From assembly GCA_041584015.1 (NCBI GenBank), contig JBFHES010000003.1, positions 1 through 46,115 of the forward strand: 46,115 nucleotides of DNA. The letters are read 5' to 3'. Positions 8,340 to 18,063 of this stretch are shown one piece after another. This DNA comes from JBFHES01 sp041584015 (GTDB lineage Bacteria > Bacteroidota > Bacteroidia > Bacteroidales > M50B96). The notes beneath the pieces were generated by a model. It made no database searches. It was not told the origin of the DNA and saw only the letters and a list, made by a program, of their open reading frames with translations. Both the position numbers and the translations under genes were made by a program. Every line of letters begins with the position of its first letter. Position 1 is the stretch's first letter.

Positions 8340-8789
8340 TCAATCATTCATATTCGTTTTATGTTCTTCTATTACTTCTTCAAGAATATTTACAACCTCG
8401 CCCACAAGGATGGTACAAGGTTTAAAGTGCTTAATTCCTGTGGCTCCACTAATTCTTCGCTCTATTTCCTTTTTATGTTGATAGTGCATGAGTACACTGC
8501 ATGATAGATCGCCTAACTCATTATAAGTTCTCATAATGAGCTTTGCTGTTAATTCTTGCTTTTCTTCGCTTGTGAAATTATCCTTGTGGTTATCAATCAC
8601 TTTTAAAGCTCCAACAACGGCACCACATGCTCTCCTATCGCCCAATATTTTATATAGGGCTTCGGTTAATTTTAGTGGTGAATTATTATCAATTCCGTAG
8701 GTGCTCGAAACTGCCATATGGCAGCTCATACCTTCGTGGTATGACTTCACACTTTTAACAACTTTTACTGGCAATTCTTGCATAACCAT
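8340..8789 (-). CDS. C_GCAxxG_C_C family putative redox protein
   Basis: The 149-residue product has the four-cysteine pattern of the C_GCAxxG_C_C family: Cys23 in GMSCHMAV, Cys55 in RRACGAVVGAL, Cys97 in LSCSVLM and Cys125 in FKPCTILV. In the family these are thought to be redox-active or metal-binding, but no reaction is established. Here the second motif reads ACGAxxG rather than GCGAxxG. The rest is mostly helical with no signal peptide, so it is probably cytoplasmic. The start may be the first or the third codon (MVM). It begins 11 bases after the DPP IV gene stops on the same strand, so the two should be co-transcribed. No functional link between them is evident. Two stacked hairpins end the unit. 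Confidence 0.75.
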   Translation of the reverse strand: MVMQELPVKVVKSVKSYHEGMSCHMAVSSTYGIDNNSPLKLTEALYKILGDRRACGAVVGALKVIDNHKDNFTSEEKQELTAKLIMRTYNELGDLSCSVLMHYQHKKEIERRISGATGIKHFKPCTILVGEVVNILEEVIEEHKTNMND

Positions 8790-8800
8790 TGTTTAGCCTG

Positions 8801-10987
8801 TTACTTTCTTCTTTTGGAGCGTTTCTTCTTTTTCTTTTCTGGTCCTTTTAAATAGTCATCAAAGTATATGCTCACCTTATCCATTAAATGAATACGATCG
8901 TAACCGCGTACATTGTGCTCGTGGTTTGGGTAGACGAAGTAATCAACTTGCTTGTTTTGCTTTATACATTCGTTTAAGAACGCCTGACTATGCTGCCATA
9001 CAACCACTGGATCCTGAGCTCCATGTATAATTAATAATTTACCGTTCAGGTTTTTAGCATTCGGAATAAGCGAGCTATTCGCGTATCCTTCTTCATTTTC
9101 TTCAGGTGTATCCATGTATCTTTCTCCATACATTACCTCATAATAGCTCCAATCGATTACCGGACCACCAGCAGCTCCTACCTTAAAAACATCAGGATAA
9201 GTTGTCATCAGGTTGGTTGTCATAAAACCACCATAACTCCAGCCATGAACGCCAATTCGATCCATATCTACAAAACCTAAACTCTCCAAATATTCTACTC
9301 CTTTCATTTGGTCGGCCATTTCGTTCACTCCAACATTACCATGAATTACACTTTCAAAATCAAATCCACGGTGTGCTGAACCACGATTATCAACGGTAAG
9401 CATTACATAACCTTTTTGTGCCATATAATACATCCACATGCGCGCTCCACCCAACCATGTATTGGTTACCATTTGTGCGTGTGGTCCACCATATACATAA
9501 ATGATGGCAGGATATTTCTTCTTCGGATTGTAATCGAAGGGTTTGATCAAATTACAATACAAATCGGTTGTTCCATCGGCGGCTTTTATTGTGAATATTT
9601 CATGATCACCAATTTGATAATCCACCAATGGATTTGCTGAAGTCTTGAAATTTCGTATGAATTTTCCATCACCTGAAATCACATCATAATTATGCGGAAT
9701 AGTTTGTGAATTATAATCATCGAGAATGTATTTATAGTTGCCGCTTAATTTACAATTATGCGTTGCCGACTCGATTGTTAGTTTTGTTAATTCCTGCGAA
9801 GACAGATGTAATTTATAAAGATGATTCTCGATCGGACTATCTTTAGTTGTTTCGATATACAAGTTACCAGCCTCTTTATCAAAAGCTTTTATATTAGAAA
9901 CTTCCCAATCGCCCTTGGTTAGTTGCTCAATTAGTTTGCCGTTAGTTCTGTACAAGTATAAATGATTAAAACCGTCTCTTTCTGATTGCCAAATGAATTG
10001 ATCATCGCGTCCATCAAGAAAATATAAGGCATGTTCAGGTTCAACATACTTTTCGTTTTTCTCTTCGAAAAGGGTCTGCACAAAATCGCCGGTTTTAGCA
10101 TTGTACTTATTTAATTTGAGATGATTTTGTCCTCGGTTTAATAAGCCAATAAACACAAATTGCTCATCTGGGCTCCAGGTAATACATGTAAGGTATTGCT
10201 CAACAGGTTCACCAGTTTTCATGTAAATTGTAGTGTTGTTCTTTTTATCAAATACACCCAAAGTAACATGATGACTAGCCATACCAGCCATTGGATATTT
10301 AATATGCTTTACTTCAGCAATGCGCTTTGTAACATCAACCAATGGATAATCTGTCACCATGGTTTCATCCATTCTATAAAAAGCTAAGTAGTTAGCCTTA
10401 GGCGACCAAAACATACCACCTGAAATACCAAATTCGTTTCGGTGCACCGATTCTCCATAAACAATTCCTTCCTTACCGTCTGAGGTAACTTGAACCGTAT
10501 CTCCTGTATTTTTAATCATGTACAGATTATGCTCCTTTGTAAATGCAAAGTCATTTTCAGAAGATTTCGATAGATTGGCTCCCTTAGGACTCAAAATCCC
10601 TTTTTCAAAGGCCTTTTTATTGATATCATAAAAAAGCTCCTGCCCTTTAATGGAAATGCGAATTCTTGTATCATCTTTCCAGCTATGAGCCGGAATATAT
10701 TTTAGAGAATCCAAGTCCATTGCCGTAATCGCTCCGTTCAGGTCATCTAATGTAACCAGCTCAACCACCTTATCAACAGCGGCATTTTCCTGTACAATTG
10801 TCTTTCCCTTAACATAAGTGAAATTATCAGTATCGCCTTGCCAGGTAAGATTTCGCAAATACGAAGGATATAGGTGTCGGTACTGACCAACTATGGCATC
10901 CGTAATGGTAAGTTCCTTTTTCTGAGCTATAATCGACGGCAAGCTTAGCGCGATAACCAGAATTAATAATATTGTTCGTTTCATCAT
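8801..10987 (-). CDS. Dipeptidyl peptidase IV family serine peptidase (S9)
   Basis: A secreted exopeptidase of the S9B type that in related bacteria removes Xaa-Pro or Xaa-Ala dipeptides in the periplasm. The 728-residue product starts with a signal peptide ending near SIIAQ (residue 21). The beta-propeller domain spans about 90-455, with FYRMDET (203-209) in the substrate N-terminus binding position. The alpha/beta hydrolase domain runs from about 480 to 715. The catalytic triad is Ser584 in HGWSYGGF, Asp659 in HGAQDP, and His691 in NHEHNVRG. An oddity is the C-terminal tail after residue 716, which is almost pure Lys/Arg. The first of two adjacent Met codons was taken as the start. It leads the C_GCAxxG gene. 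A TAGCTTTG element lies about 104 bases upstream. Confidence 0.92.
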   Translation of the reverse strand: MMKRTILLILVIALSLPSIIAQKKELTITDAIVGQYRHLYPSYLRNLTWQGDTDNFTYVKGKTIVQENAAVDKVVELVTLDDLNGAITAMDLDSLKYIPAHSWKDDTRIRISIKGQELFYDINKKAFEKGILSPKGANLSKSSENDFAFTKEHNLYMIKNTGDTVQVTSDGKEGIVYGESVHRNEFGISGGMFWSPKANYLAFYRMDETMVTDYPLVDVTKRIAEVKHIKYPMAGMASHHVTLGVFDKKNNTTIYMKTGEPVEQYLTCITWSPDEQFVFIGLLNRGQNHLKLNKYNAKTGDFVQTLFEEKNEKYVEPEHALYFLDGRDDQFIWQSERDGFNHLYLYRTNGKLIEQLTKGDWEVSNIKAFDKEAGNLYIETTKDSPIENHLYKLHLSSQELTKLTIESATHNCKLSGNYKYILDDYNSQTIPHNYDVISGDGKFIRNFKTSANPLVDYQIGDHEIFTIKAADGTTDLYCNLIKPFDYNPKKKYPAIIYVYGGPHAQMVTNTWLGGARMWMYYMAQKGYVMLTVDNRGSAHRGFDFESVIHGNVGVNEMADQMKGVEYLESLGFVDMDRIGVHGWSYGGFMTTNLMTTYPDVFKVGAAGGPVIDWSYYEVMYGERYMDTPEENEEGYANSSLIPNAKNLNGKLLIIHGAQDPVVVWQHSQAFLNECIKQNKQVDYFVYPNHEHNVRGYDRIHLMDKVSIYFDDYLKGPEKKKKKRSKRRK

Positions 10988-11090
10988 TGATTGTTTAATA
11001 TTGTTAAGGTATTAGAGATTCCAACTTGAAATCATTCTTGCTTTTTAGATTACAATTAATTGAATTAATCGGTTAAAAATTATTCACCTA

Positions 11091-11098
11091 CAAAGCTA
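11091..11098 (-). promoter_or_regulatory. Candidate promoter of the DPP IV operon (TAGCTTTG)
   Basis: The minus strand reads TAGCTTTG, a perfect TAnnTTTG match. It implies a leader of roughly 95 bases before the peptidase start at 10987. No convincing -33 TTTG was found. Confidence 0.45.
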
Positions 11099-11154
11099 AT
11101 GATCCTTTATTTTTGCGGTTATTTATTGGTATGTTATTAATCATTTTATCAATA

Positions 11155-12390
11155 TTAACCAGCTACCGGCTTGTTTGTTTCGTTATCAATCAACAGGTAA
11201 TTAAAACAAAGTAAGGAATTAAAGAAAGCATAAAACATAACGCCTTTTTGAGTTTGGAACATCGACTCTGTTACAAAACCAAGTCCTACGAAAACAATAA
11301 AATAAGCAGCCAGGTACTTTTTCTTGCGTATTGCAATAAGAAAAACGATCGTAAGGTTAGCCAGGAGAATCAGAATTCCGGGAATGCCAAGCTGTAAGAT
11401 CGTTTCAAGGTATTGATTATGAAAATTATGATTTAGGTTGTATACCGTGTACAGACCATTTTCAAGGTATTTTCTAGCACGTTCGGCATCCACATCACCA
11501 AGCCCAAATCCAAAGGGCATTGCTTCAGGAATAAGCTCCACAGCCGCCATCCACATTTCTTGCCTGGAGGTTTCCTTGTAATTACTTAATCGATCAACAG
11601 AAGAATTATCGCTAACTTGTACAAACCCTGCCCCAATTATCGCAACAAAAAGAATCGCTGTTAGAGCTGACTTTCGTCTAATAACTCTTGACAAAGAAAT
11701 AAATGTCATGAACACAATAATCACAACCATTGAAAGCAGTGGCATACGTGAGGCCAGTAATACAAGTGAAACCAAAAAGAAAAGAATTAATGATCCAATC
11801 ATAAACCTTTGCCGAATAGTTGCAATCACTTTCTCGCGTATGAACCACATTAAAATGGTTGCGCTAAATGCTATTGACAAACCAAAGAAAGTACGATGAA
11901 CACCAAGAATTGAGTGAAATCGATCAACAGAAAGCGGATCCGGTATATGCAACCAGAAATGGCTGTATACTGCATATGCGTAACATAAAACGAGTGCTGC
12001 AAATATTGAGCTTACGAACAGCATTAATAAAAGATGAAACTGTTCTTTCTTTAATGGACGTGTGGTTCCTAACACAAGCGGTAGGACCAGCAGGCCAAGT
12101 TTCCTTTCCAGGTGTAGAAATCCGCCTGTCAGATTAGATGAATAAAATATGCCTATAACATGAACAAGGTATAACGACAAGAATAACCAAAGCATACGTT
12201 GCTGCTTAATCACATTCAACTTAGCCTTGAATCCTCCTTCGCTAATCCAGTTAAGAAACAGAATGAGAACAGCGTATATGTTAACGTGCATCAAGAATAT
12301 ATAGGAAACAGCAAACAACCCCAGACCAAACAAGAATATAGCCCGGTGGATGCGCTGACGCTTAGTACCTGATGTTATTGAACTTTCCAC
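11155..12390 (-). CDS. O-antigen ligase family protein
   Basis: A 411-residue polytopic membrane protein with about ten to twelve hydrophobic segments. The family transfers or polymerises undecaprenyl-linked glycans on the periplasmic side of the inner membrane. The conserved region has an Arg after the central helix (LLASRMPLLS, Arg215). A large periplasmic loop (about 258-330) contains the RQEMW motif, the glycine-rich FGFGLGD, and NLNHNFHNQYLE (318-329), whose histidines lie where the ligase active-site His is found. It is the last gene of the polysaccharide block and starts 3 bases after the aminotransferase stop. The sequence cannot tell whether it is a WaaL-type ligase, a Wzy polymerase or a protein O-glycan ligase; with no Wzy elsewhere in the window, a polymerase role is as likely. 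Confidence 0.85.
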   Translation of the reverse strand: MESSITSGTKRQRIHRAIFLFGLGLFAVSYIFLMHVNIYAVLILFLNWISEGGFKAKLNVIKQQRMLWLFLSLYLVHVIGIFYSSNLTGGFLHLERKLGLLVLPLVLGTTRPLKKEQFHLLLMLFVSSIFAALVLCYAYAVYSHFWLHIPDPLSVDRFHSILGVHRTFFGLSIAFSATILMWFIREKVIATIRQRFMIGSLILFFLVSLVLLASRMPLLSMVVIIVFMTFISLSRVIRRKSALTAILFVAIIGAGFVQVSDNSSVDRLSNYKETSRQEMWMAAVELIPEAMPFGFGLGDVDAERARKYLENGLYTVYNLNHNFHNQYLETILQLGIPGILILLANLTIVFLIAIRKKKYLAAYFIVFVGLGFVTESMFQTQKGVMFYAFFNSLLCFNYLLIDNETNKPVAG

Positions 12391-12393
12391 TAA

Positions 12394-13527
12394 TTAATCC
12401 TTATGTGTTACTTTTTTGATTGCCACAGCAATTCGTTCTTTATCCTCACTGGTGAGCGAAGTACCTGACGGTAAACATAAACCCATGTCAAATAAAGCAT
12501 CGCACACACCATTGCTAAAGGAAATGTATTTCGCAAAAACTGGTTGCTGATGCATTGGTTTCCACAAAGGTCGACTCTCTATATTGTCTGCATCGAGTGC
12601 ATGCATTAATTCCTTAGCTGAAAAACCGGCTTCCTTCTTATTTATGATAATGGTTGTTAACCAATAGTTTGAAAAATGACCTTCGGGTTCATCTAAAAAT
12701 GATACACCTGAAACGCTCATAAATAACTCTCGATAAAATTGATTCATCTCGCGACACTCCGCAACACGTTTATCAATCACCTCCATCTGCCCTCGCCCAA
12801 TTCCAGCAATAATGTTGCTCATTCGGTAATTGTAGCCAATTTCCTTGTGCAAATAATGAATTTCATTCTCACGCGATTGCATGGATAAAAAGCGTGCTTT
12901 CTCTACATACGCTTTATTATTCGACAATAAGGCGCCTCCACTGGATGTTGTGATGATCTTGTTTCCGTTGAAAGACAGAATGGACATGACCCCGAAACCG
13001 CCTACATGTGCGTCATGATATGTTGAACCTAGCGCTTCTGCAGCATCTTCAATTACTGGAATAGTATACTTATCGGCGACTTCCATTATCTCCCTGATCT
13101 TGGCTGGCATTCCGTACAGGTGAACGAGAATAATAGCTTTGGGCGTTTTGCCTGCAGCTATCCGGTTTTGTATTGCCTCTTCCAAAAGAACGGGATCCAT
13201 ATTCCAGGTGTCGCGCTCAGAGTCGATAAACACTGGAGATGCTCCAACATAGGCTATTGGATTAACTGATCCTGAAAATGTAAAGCTTGAAACCAGTACT
13301 TCATCACCGGCTTGCACACCAAGCATTAATAAAGCCAGATGAATTGCTGCCGTTCCCGTACTTAGAGCAGCAGCATAATGAACATTCGTATAGTTTTGCA
13401 AACTTTCCTCAAATCCATCAACATTGGGTCCAAGTGGGGCGATCCAGTTTGTATCAAACGCCTCCTGAACATATTTAAGCTCTGAACCACCCATGTGCGG
13501 TGGTGAGAGATATATTCTCTTCTTCAT
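12394..13527 (-). CDS. DegT/DnrJ/EryC1/StrS family sugar aminotransferase (PglE/EpsN-like)
   Basis: A PLP-dependent enzyme that typically aminates a nucleotide-linked 4-keto-6-deoxy sugar, giving precursors such as UDP-4-amino-4,6-dideoxy-GlcNAc. The 377-residue product begins IYLSPPHMGGSE, a start typical of the PglE/EpsN branch. PLP-site motifs are STGTAAIHLAL (56-66), IEDAAEALG (159-167), and SFNGNKIITT with the Schiff-base lysine at 190. It lies directly downstream of a PglC-like phosphoglycosyl transferase, consistent with a di-N-acetyl-bacillosamine-type first sugar. The expected 4,6-dehydratase and N-acetyltransferase are not in this window, so the pathway would have to be completed elsewhere. 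Confidence 0.9.
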   Translation of the reverse strand: MKKRIYLSPPHMGGSELKYVQEAFDTNWIAPLGPNVDGFEESLQNYTNVHYAAALSTGTAAIHLALLMLGVQAGDEVLVSSFTFSGSVNPIAYVGASPVFIDSERDTWNMDPVLLEEAIQNRIAAGKTPKAIILVHLYGMPAKIREIMEVADKYTIPVIEDAAEALGSTYHDAHVGGFGVMSILSFNGNKIITTSSGGALLSNNKAYVEKARFLSMQSRENEIHYLHKEIGYNYRMSNIIAGIGRGQMEVIDKRVAECREMNQFYRELFMSVSGVSFLDEPEGHFSNYWLTTIIINKKEAGFSAKELMHALDADNIESRPLWKPMHQQPVFAKYISFSNGVCDALFDMGLCLPSGTSLTSEDKERIAVAIKKVTHKD

Positions 13528-13632
13528 CTAATTTTATTTGTTTTGGCTTAATATGATGCAAACGACTGTTTCTGTAGCTAGATGCGTTTTTATGAATCGT
13601 GCTGCAACAAAAATTGCCACCTCTATTTGTAT

Positions 13633-14241
13633 TTACTTATTATTTCCGGTAAACCGTTCCATTGTAAGATGCTCCGAAGCATTTACATTACTGGACGAAA
13701 TGAGTTTACCAATAGTCAAAAATAGTATTTTAATATCAAGCAGGAAAGAACAGTTATCAACGTACCAGACATCCAGCTCAAACTTCTTTTCCCAGCTTAT
13801 AGCGTTTCTTCCATTTACCTGAGCCCATCCCGTAATACCCGGTTTCATCATATGTCTTCTGTTTTGCTCTTTGCTATAAAGCGGTAAATATTCCATTAAA
13901 AGCGGTCGAGGACCAATCAGGCTTAGTTCCCCTATTAAAACATTAAACAGCTGTGGCAATTCGTCAAGGGAGCTCTTACGCATAAAATTACCGAATGCAG
14001 TAATCCGCATATAATCTGGTAAAAGCTCGCCATTAGTATCGCGCTTGTCGTTCATTGTTTTAAACTTAAAGGTATTAAAGGGCTTGCCATGCTTACCAGG
14101 TCGTTGTTGTATAAACAGTACTTTGCCCTTATTCAGAATCGCTAATACCAACCAGATAATAATTAATACCGGAGAACAAAGGAGAATTCCAATGAAAGCA
14201 GCAAGAAAGTCGAATAGTGGCTTAATAATCTTAGCGTACAT
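13633..14241 (-). CDS. Polyprenol-phosphate sugar-1-phosphate transferase (PglC-like monotopic PGT)
   Basis: Transfers a sugar-1-phosphate from a UDP-sugar to undecaprenyl phosphate, starting glycan assembly on the cytoplasmic face of the membrane. The 202-residue size fits the minimal monotopic PGT without the extra N-terminal transmembrane domain. It has one hydrophobic re-entrant segment (about 10-36), KFKTM (59-63), and the catalytic Asp-Glu pair at 93-94 in SSLDELPQL, the same numbering as Campylobacter PglC. The family block GPRPLL...KPGITGWAQVNGRN follows. It overlaps the upstream GT4 gene by 11 bases. A 105-bp gap separates it from the aminotransferase. The identity of the sugar is inferred from the neighbouring PglE-like gene. 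Confidence 0.92.
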   Translation of the reverse strand: MYAKIIKPLFDFLAAFIGILLCSPVLIIIWLVLAILNKGKVLFIQQRPGKHGKPFNTFKFKTMNDKRDTNGELLPDYMRITAFGNFMRKSSLDELPQLFNVLIGELSLIGPRPLLMEYLPLYSKEQNRRHMMKPGITGWAQVNGRNAISWEKKFELDVWYVDNCSFLLDIKILFLTIGKLISSSNVNASEHLTMERFTGNNK

Positions 14242-15382
14242 AGTTTCTAAGTTGAAGTTCGTACTCTTCCTTTATGAGCTGCCAAACCACCTGCTGATCA
14301 TACTTTTGCTCAATATTTTTCCGTGCCAGTTCACCCATTTGTCGGGCAAGCACTCTATCATTTAAAAGCCTTCTCATGCTTATTTCCAAAGCAACAGCAT
14401 CCTTTTTCTCAATGATTAATCCATTTACTCCATCGCTAATAATTTCATTGGAGCCATTAATGTTTGTTACAATACAAGGTAAATTAAAACATCCGGCCTG
14501 TAGCACTACATTGGGAAACCCTTCGCGATAGCTAGGAAAAACAAACACATCTGCCAGCTCTAAATATGGACGCACATCGTATTGAAAACCAACACTAATA
14601 ATGGCTGAGTTTGAACGAATCTCATGCATAAGGTTTTTGGGTAAAACTTCTTCGTGGTCGCCTACCAATAATAAACGGGCATTTCTATTTTGATCAGATA
14701 TACTATTGAAGGAAGTAATTAACTCTTGTATTCCTTTATCAATAACCACACGGCCAATAAAACAATAGACAAAATGTGCAGGATTAAATTGATACTGTTC
14801 TTGCAGCTCGCGAGCTTTTTCTTTAATTGATTCAGAAGATTTAAACCGATTCAGATTAATCCCATTCGAACTACCCGCGCCGATGACTTTCAGCTTTTCC
14901 GTTCTTGCCAAGCCTTCTTGTTCAATGTATTTCTTTAGTTCCAATGAGTTTGGATAGATTCGAGTGGCAAACTGATAAACGATTTTTTCAACCATCCGTA
15001 AGACCCAAAGTTTCGTACCGCTTGCTTCCATTAATGGTAAACCTGCCACCGTATGCATACGTATCTTAACTCCCGCAAAATAGGCCGCTACCATCCCAAC
15101 CAATCCGGCTTTGGGTGTATGGCTATGAATAATTTCAGGTTTTTCTCTCCGCAAGAATCTGTATAGCGCAATGATCGCCAACAGATCTTTGAAGGGGGTT
15201 ATCTCCCTGGTCAGATTGATTCGATGTACCTTAACTCCTTCCTCTTTTTCTATAGCTTCTATCTCAGCTCCATCAGAAGATACGGCACGCATCTCATAAA
15301 ACTGAGACATGAAATTCAACTGCCCTTCCAAAAGCTTCTGCATGGATACAGGTACTGTGGTTATGCGAACGATCTTTGCCAT
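14231..15382 (-). CDS. GT4 family glycosyltransferase
   Basis: A retaining GT-B glycosyltransferase that adds a sugar to the growing lipid-linked oligosaccharide in the cytoplasm. The 383-residue product has an N-terminal domain with the IIHSHTPKAGLVG motif (His in the acceptor pocket). The C-terminal Rossmann domain begins near CFIGRVVIDKGI. The donor-binding motif VFPSYREGFPNVVLQAG places two glutamates in the EX7E-like arrangement. It resembles the WbpH/PglA-like GT4 enzymes that often sit beside PglC-type transferases. Its start codon overlaps the flippase stop (TAATG) and its end overlaps the phosphoglycosyl transferase, so translation is probably coupled. Donor and acceptor cannot be read from the sequence. 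Confidence 0.9.
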   Translation of the reverse strand: MAKIVRITTVPVSMQKLLEGQLNFMSQFYEMRAVSSDGAEIEAIEKEEGVKVHRINLTREITPFKDLLAIIALYRFLRREKPEIIHSHTPKAGLVGMVAAYFAGVKIRMHTVAGLPLMEASGTKLWVLRMVEKIVYQFATRIYPNSLELKKYIEQEGLARTEKLKVIGAGSSNGINLNRFKSSESIKEKARELQEQYQFNPAHFVYCFIGRVVIDKGIQELITSFNSISDQNRNARLLLVGDHEEVLPKNLMHEIRSNSAIISVGFQYDVRPYLELADVFVFPSYREGFPNVVLQAGCFNLPCIVTNINGSNEIISDGVNGLIIEKKDAVALEISMRRLLNDRVLARQMGELARKNIEQKYDQQVVWQLIKEEYELQLRNYVR

Positions 15383-16689
15383 TAGCTCTTCCTATTCTTA
15401 GGGACTGGTTCATTCATCGAATTTTGAACTCCTTTAGTTCTTGCTTGTAGAAGCAAAATTACAATCAAATAAAGGAACGAACCAACAATTGTTGTATAGG
15501 CTGCAGCAATAATCCCATATTTTGGAATAAAAACAATATTACCAATTACATTGGCCGCAAGCGCAATGATAACAGCCCACATCATCAGCATTGTTTTTTT
15601 TCTCAACTCTAAAGGTTTTTGAATAAGTAAACTTATGGTCCATAAAAAAGCGCCTATAAAAATTGGAATTACCAGAGATTGCAAGTATGGATTTTCCAAC
15701 TCAAGAAAATCGCTGATAATGAATTCCTTTAGCTGAAAAACAACAATTAACGCAACAAAAAATGCTGTTAATTCAAGTAATACAATCTGTTTAATCAATT
15801 TGTATGACTTACTTTCGGCTCCTTCGTTAAACAACTTTATTACTCTGGGTTGCAGCGCTAAAAGAATTGGGCCAAACGTGAAGGTCATTAATTTTGAAAA
15901 GGTATCGTAAACAGCTGAATATTCTCCAACCGCCTGAAAATCTATATAGTGCTTAATGATGTATCTATCGGACAAATTCAGCAAATTGGCTGCAACCATC
16001 CAAAAGGCAATTGGAGCACCATATTGCACTACTTCCTTTAACTCCACTTTGCTTAGTTTGGATTTAAACAGACGAATAAGTTCTGACAAACGTATAATGT
16101 TCCCTTTAAGGAAAATCGAACCTAACATGTAACCGCATACACCAGATATAAGGAGACTAATTATGGCGAAGTTCATGCTTCGATTAATAAAAACATAAAG
16201 CAGTAGAATACAAGCAATGAAAGTACCTACACGTATGGTATCAGCAATTACTGTTCTTACCACCTTAAATTTAGTTTGACTAACTGTACTGCTAAATGAA
16301 AACAGAGATAAACTAATTAAGAAGATATCGAAGAGCAAAATACGACTCCAGCTGTATTCTAAAATAATCAATACAACATCTCCAACAAGCAAAATAATGA
16401 AATTGCATACAAGCAAAAGTCGTAACATGGACTGCTGAAAATAAACCGGATCTTTCTTGGCTGTTGAAAACCGCATAAAAGACTGATTAATCCAACCGGT
16501 TAATAGCGTATTTAGCATTAACAGTGCGGTGACTATTAAAGAGTATTCACCATATACTTCCTCTCCATACAACCTAATAATTAATGGGATTGAGAAGAAT
16601 AATAGCAAACCCGGAACAACTTTCCCAACAAAGTAAATCCCTGACTCTTTTATTAGTGTCTTATTATTCTTGATTATTTTATTCATCAA
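15382..16689 (-). CDS. Oligosaccharide flippase family protein (Wzx-like)
   Basis: A 435-residue integral membrane protein of the polysaccharide transporter (MOP/PST) superfamily, with about 12 hydrophobic helices. These proteins flip undecaprenyl-diphosphate-linked repeat units to the periplasm. Typical features are the amphipathic N-terminus followed by GIYFVGKVVPGLLLFFSIPL, the LYGEEVYGEYSL loop after helix 1, and a conserved-looking NLSDRYIIKHYIDFQAVGEYS segment in mid-protein. It overlaps the deacetylase-like gene upstream by 4 bases (ATGA) and the GT4 gene downstream by 1 base. Together with the phosphoglycosyl transferase and the O-antigen ligase/polymerase it gives the core of a Wzx-dependent surface glycan pathway. 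Confidence 0.9.
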   Translation of the reverse strand: MMNKIIKNNKTLIKESGIYFVGKVVPGLLLFFSIPLIIRLYGEEVYGEYSLIVTALLMLNTLLTGWINQSFMRFSTAKKDPVYFQQSMLRLLLVCNFIILLVGDVVLIILEYSWSRILLFDIFLISLSLFSFSSTVSQTKFKVVRTVIADTIRVGTFIACILLLYVFINRSMNFAIISLLISGVCGYMLGSIFLKGNIIRLSELIRLFKSKLSKVELKEVVQYGAPIAFWMVAANLLNLSDRYIIKHYIDFQAVGEYSAVYDTFSKLMTFTFGPILLALQPRVIKLFNEGAESKSYKLIKQIVLLELTAFFVALIVVFQLKEFIISDFLELENPYLQSLVIPIFIGAFLWTISLLIQKPLELRKKTMLMMWAVIIALAANVIGNIVFIPKYGIIAAAYTTIVGSFLYLIVILLLQARTKGVQNSMNEPVPKNRKS

Positions 16690-18050
16690 GAAATAGCATT
16701 TAGTATTTGTGAATAGTAATTCTTAAATGGCTCCCACTCCGGAACGTTAAAACTGCTATTGTGCCAAAGTAATTCAAAAACGCCATCGTGTTTTTTCACA
16801 ATGGCTGCAATATCATTTACAGTAGTTAAGAATTGTTCTGGTTCAGGATTTGTTTTCACCAAAGCCGCTTCCATTAAAGTAATTGGCCGTTCAACAATAG
16901 GTAATAAACAACGCTCAATTACATCGAATAGAGGATACTCGTAACAGACGCCACACCTAAAGCCCCAATCTTTAGAAAACCCCATTGAAGAATCGTTGCT
17001 TAAGCCTAAGCTATTATGGATTCGCCAGGTGGTTGGAAGTTTAAGACGTAAATAATGCTGCCTAACGTGAGTTATCGGTCCAATAATAGCTGTTAATCGT
17101 GATAACTCAAGTTGGTACTGCTCTATATCCTGATAGCTCTGAAAAGCACCATGCACGCCTATCTGATGACCACGAGATAAAATCCGTTCCATACGGTTTA
17201 TCACCTCGCTATCATTAATATTATAGGCGACATCTTCCTCTCCAATTAAACCAGGTATAAAGTAAAAAGTCGATTTCAAACCAAACTTCTCAGATTCATC
17301 CATGAGATAGCTAAACGTATCGAACGGATCAGTTTCTTTACCTTTAATAGTTGAAACTGAATGATTAAAATTCTTTTTAAACAGCGAGAAACTTCTGCGC
17401 TTTAGAACATCAGCAGCTAACACCTTAGTTGTTTTACCCAGCGTGCCGAAACGCGCAAACTCGTCAACATCATGACTAATACTTGCCTTGTATTCTTTTA
17501 GAGGTAACTTAACGCCACCCATTTGCTCAAAAACTTGACGCAATAAATTCAGATAGTCATTAACAATGGGAATCTTAGAGAAACCCAGCTTCTCAGCAAT
17601 CAATTGAGCTTCATCAAATCGGTCGTATTGATCGGTTCGCTGCTCTCTTAGTATTTCTTCCCATCTGGAAAGCATAAAAAAACTAGCGGCAAAAATGTCA
17701 TTGCCAAAGCGTATAAGCTTTGACGAGCCATTACTGCTTTGTTTATACTTATCATCTCCATAGAGGATGCAAAAGGAGCCATCAATGAAGCCTTCATATT
17801 TGACGAATGCCGCTTTCGACGGAATATTTTCAAGATGAATGTAACCAGACTCTTCGTTATGCTTGCAAAAAAAATGGTCATCGAATTCAACAACGCTGCC
17901 GTTGGCGAATTCTAACAACCATGAATTTCTTGTGTCACTTGCTTCTACAACTGTATATTCGATTCCTAAAAAGTGTCGAAAGATAACATCAATAATATAC
18001 TGTCTCTCCGGAAGAAAGTTCTGCTTATAAGCTATTTTGACGTTTATCAA
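16686..18050 (-). CDS. Polysaccharide deacetylase family protein with N-terminal DUF7033-like domain
   Basis: The 454-residue product has an N-terminal region of about 180 residues typical of bacterial polysaccharide-cluster deacetylases, then a NodB-like barrel. Visible metal and catalytic motifs are ISHDVDEFARF (metal-binding His/Asp), STFYFIPG, the GHQIGVHGAFQSY motif corresponding to the HxxxH-type metal site, and a C-terminal LLWHNSSFNVPEW carrying the expected catalytic His. No signal peptide is present, so the protein is probably cytoplasmic and may act on a lipid-linked or nucleotide-linked sugar. It starts 13 bases after the epimerase and overlaps the flippase by 4 bases. Activity and substrate are inferred from family and context only. 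Confidence 0.8.
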   Translation of the reverse strand: MINVKIAYKQNFLPERQYIIDVIFRHFLGIEYTVVEASDTRNSWLLEFANGSVVEFDDHFFCKHNEESGYIHLENIPSKAAFVKYEGFIDGSFCILYGDDKYKQSSNGSSKLIRFGNDIFAASFFMLSRWEEILREQRTDQYDRFDEAQLIAEKLGFSKIPIVNDYLNLLRQVFEQMGGVKLPLKEYKASISHDVDEFARFGTLGKTTKVLAADVLKRRSFSLFKKNFNHSVSTIKGKETDPFDTFSYLMDESEKFGLKSTFYFIPGLIGEEDVAYNINDSEVINRMERILSRGHQIGVHGAFQSYQDIEQYQLELSRLTAIIGPITHVRQHYLRLKLPTTWRIHNSLGLSNDSSMGFSKDWGFRCGVCYEYPLFDVIERCLLPIVERPITLMEAALVKTNPEPEQFLTTVNDIAAIVKKHDGVFELLWHNSSFNVPEWEPFKNYYSQILNAIS

Positions 18051-18063
18051 TTGTATCTGGAAT

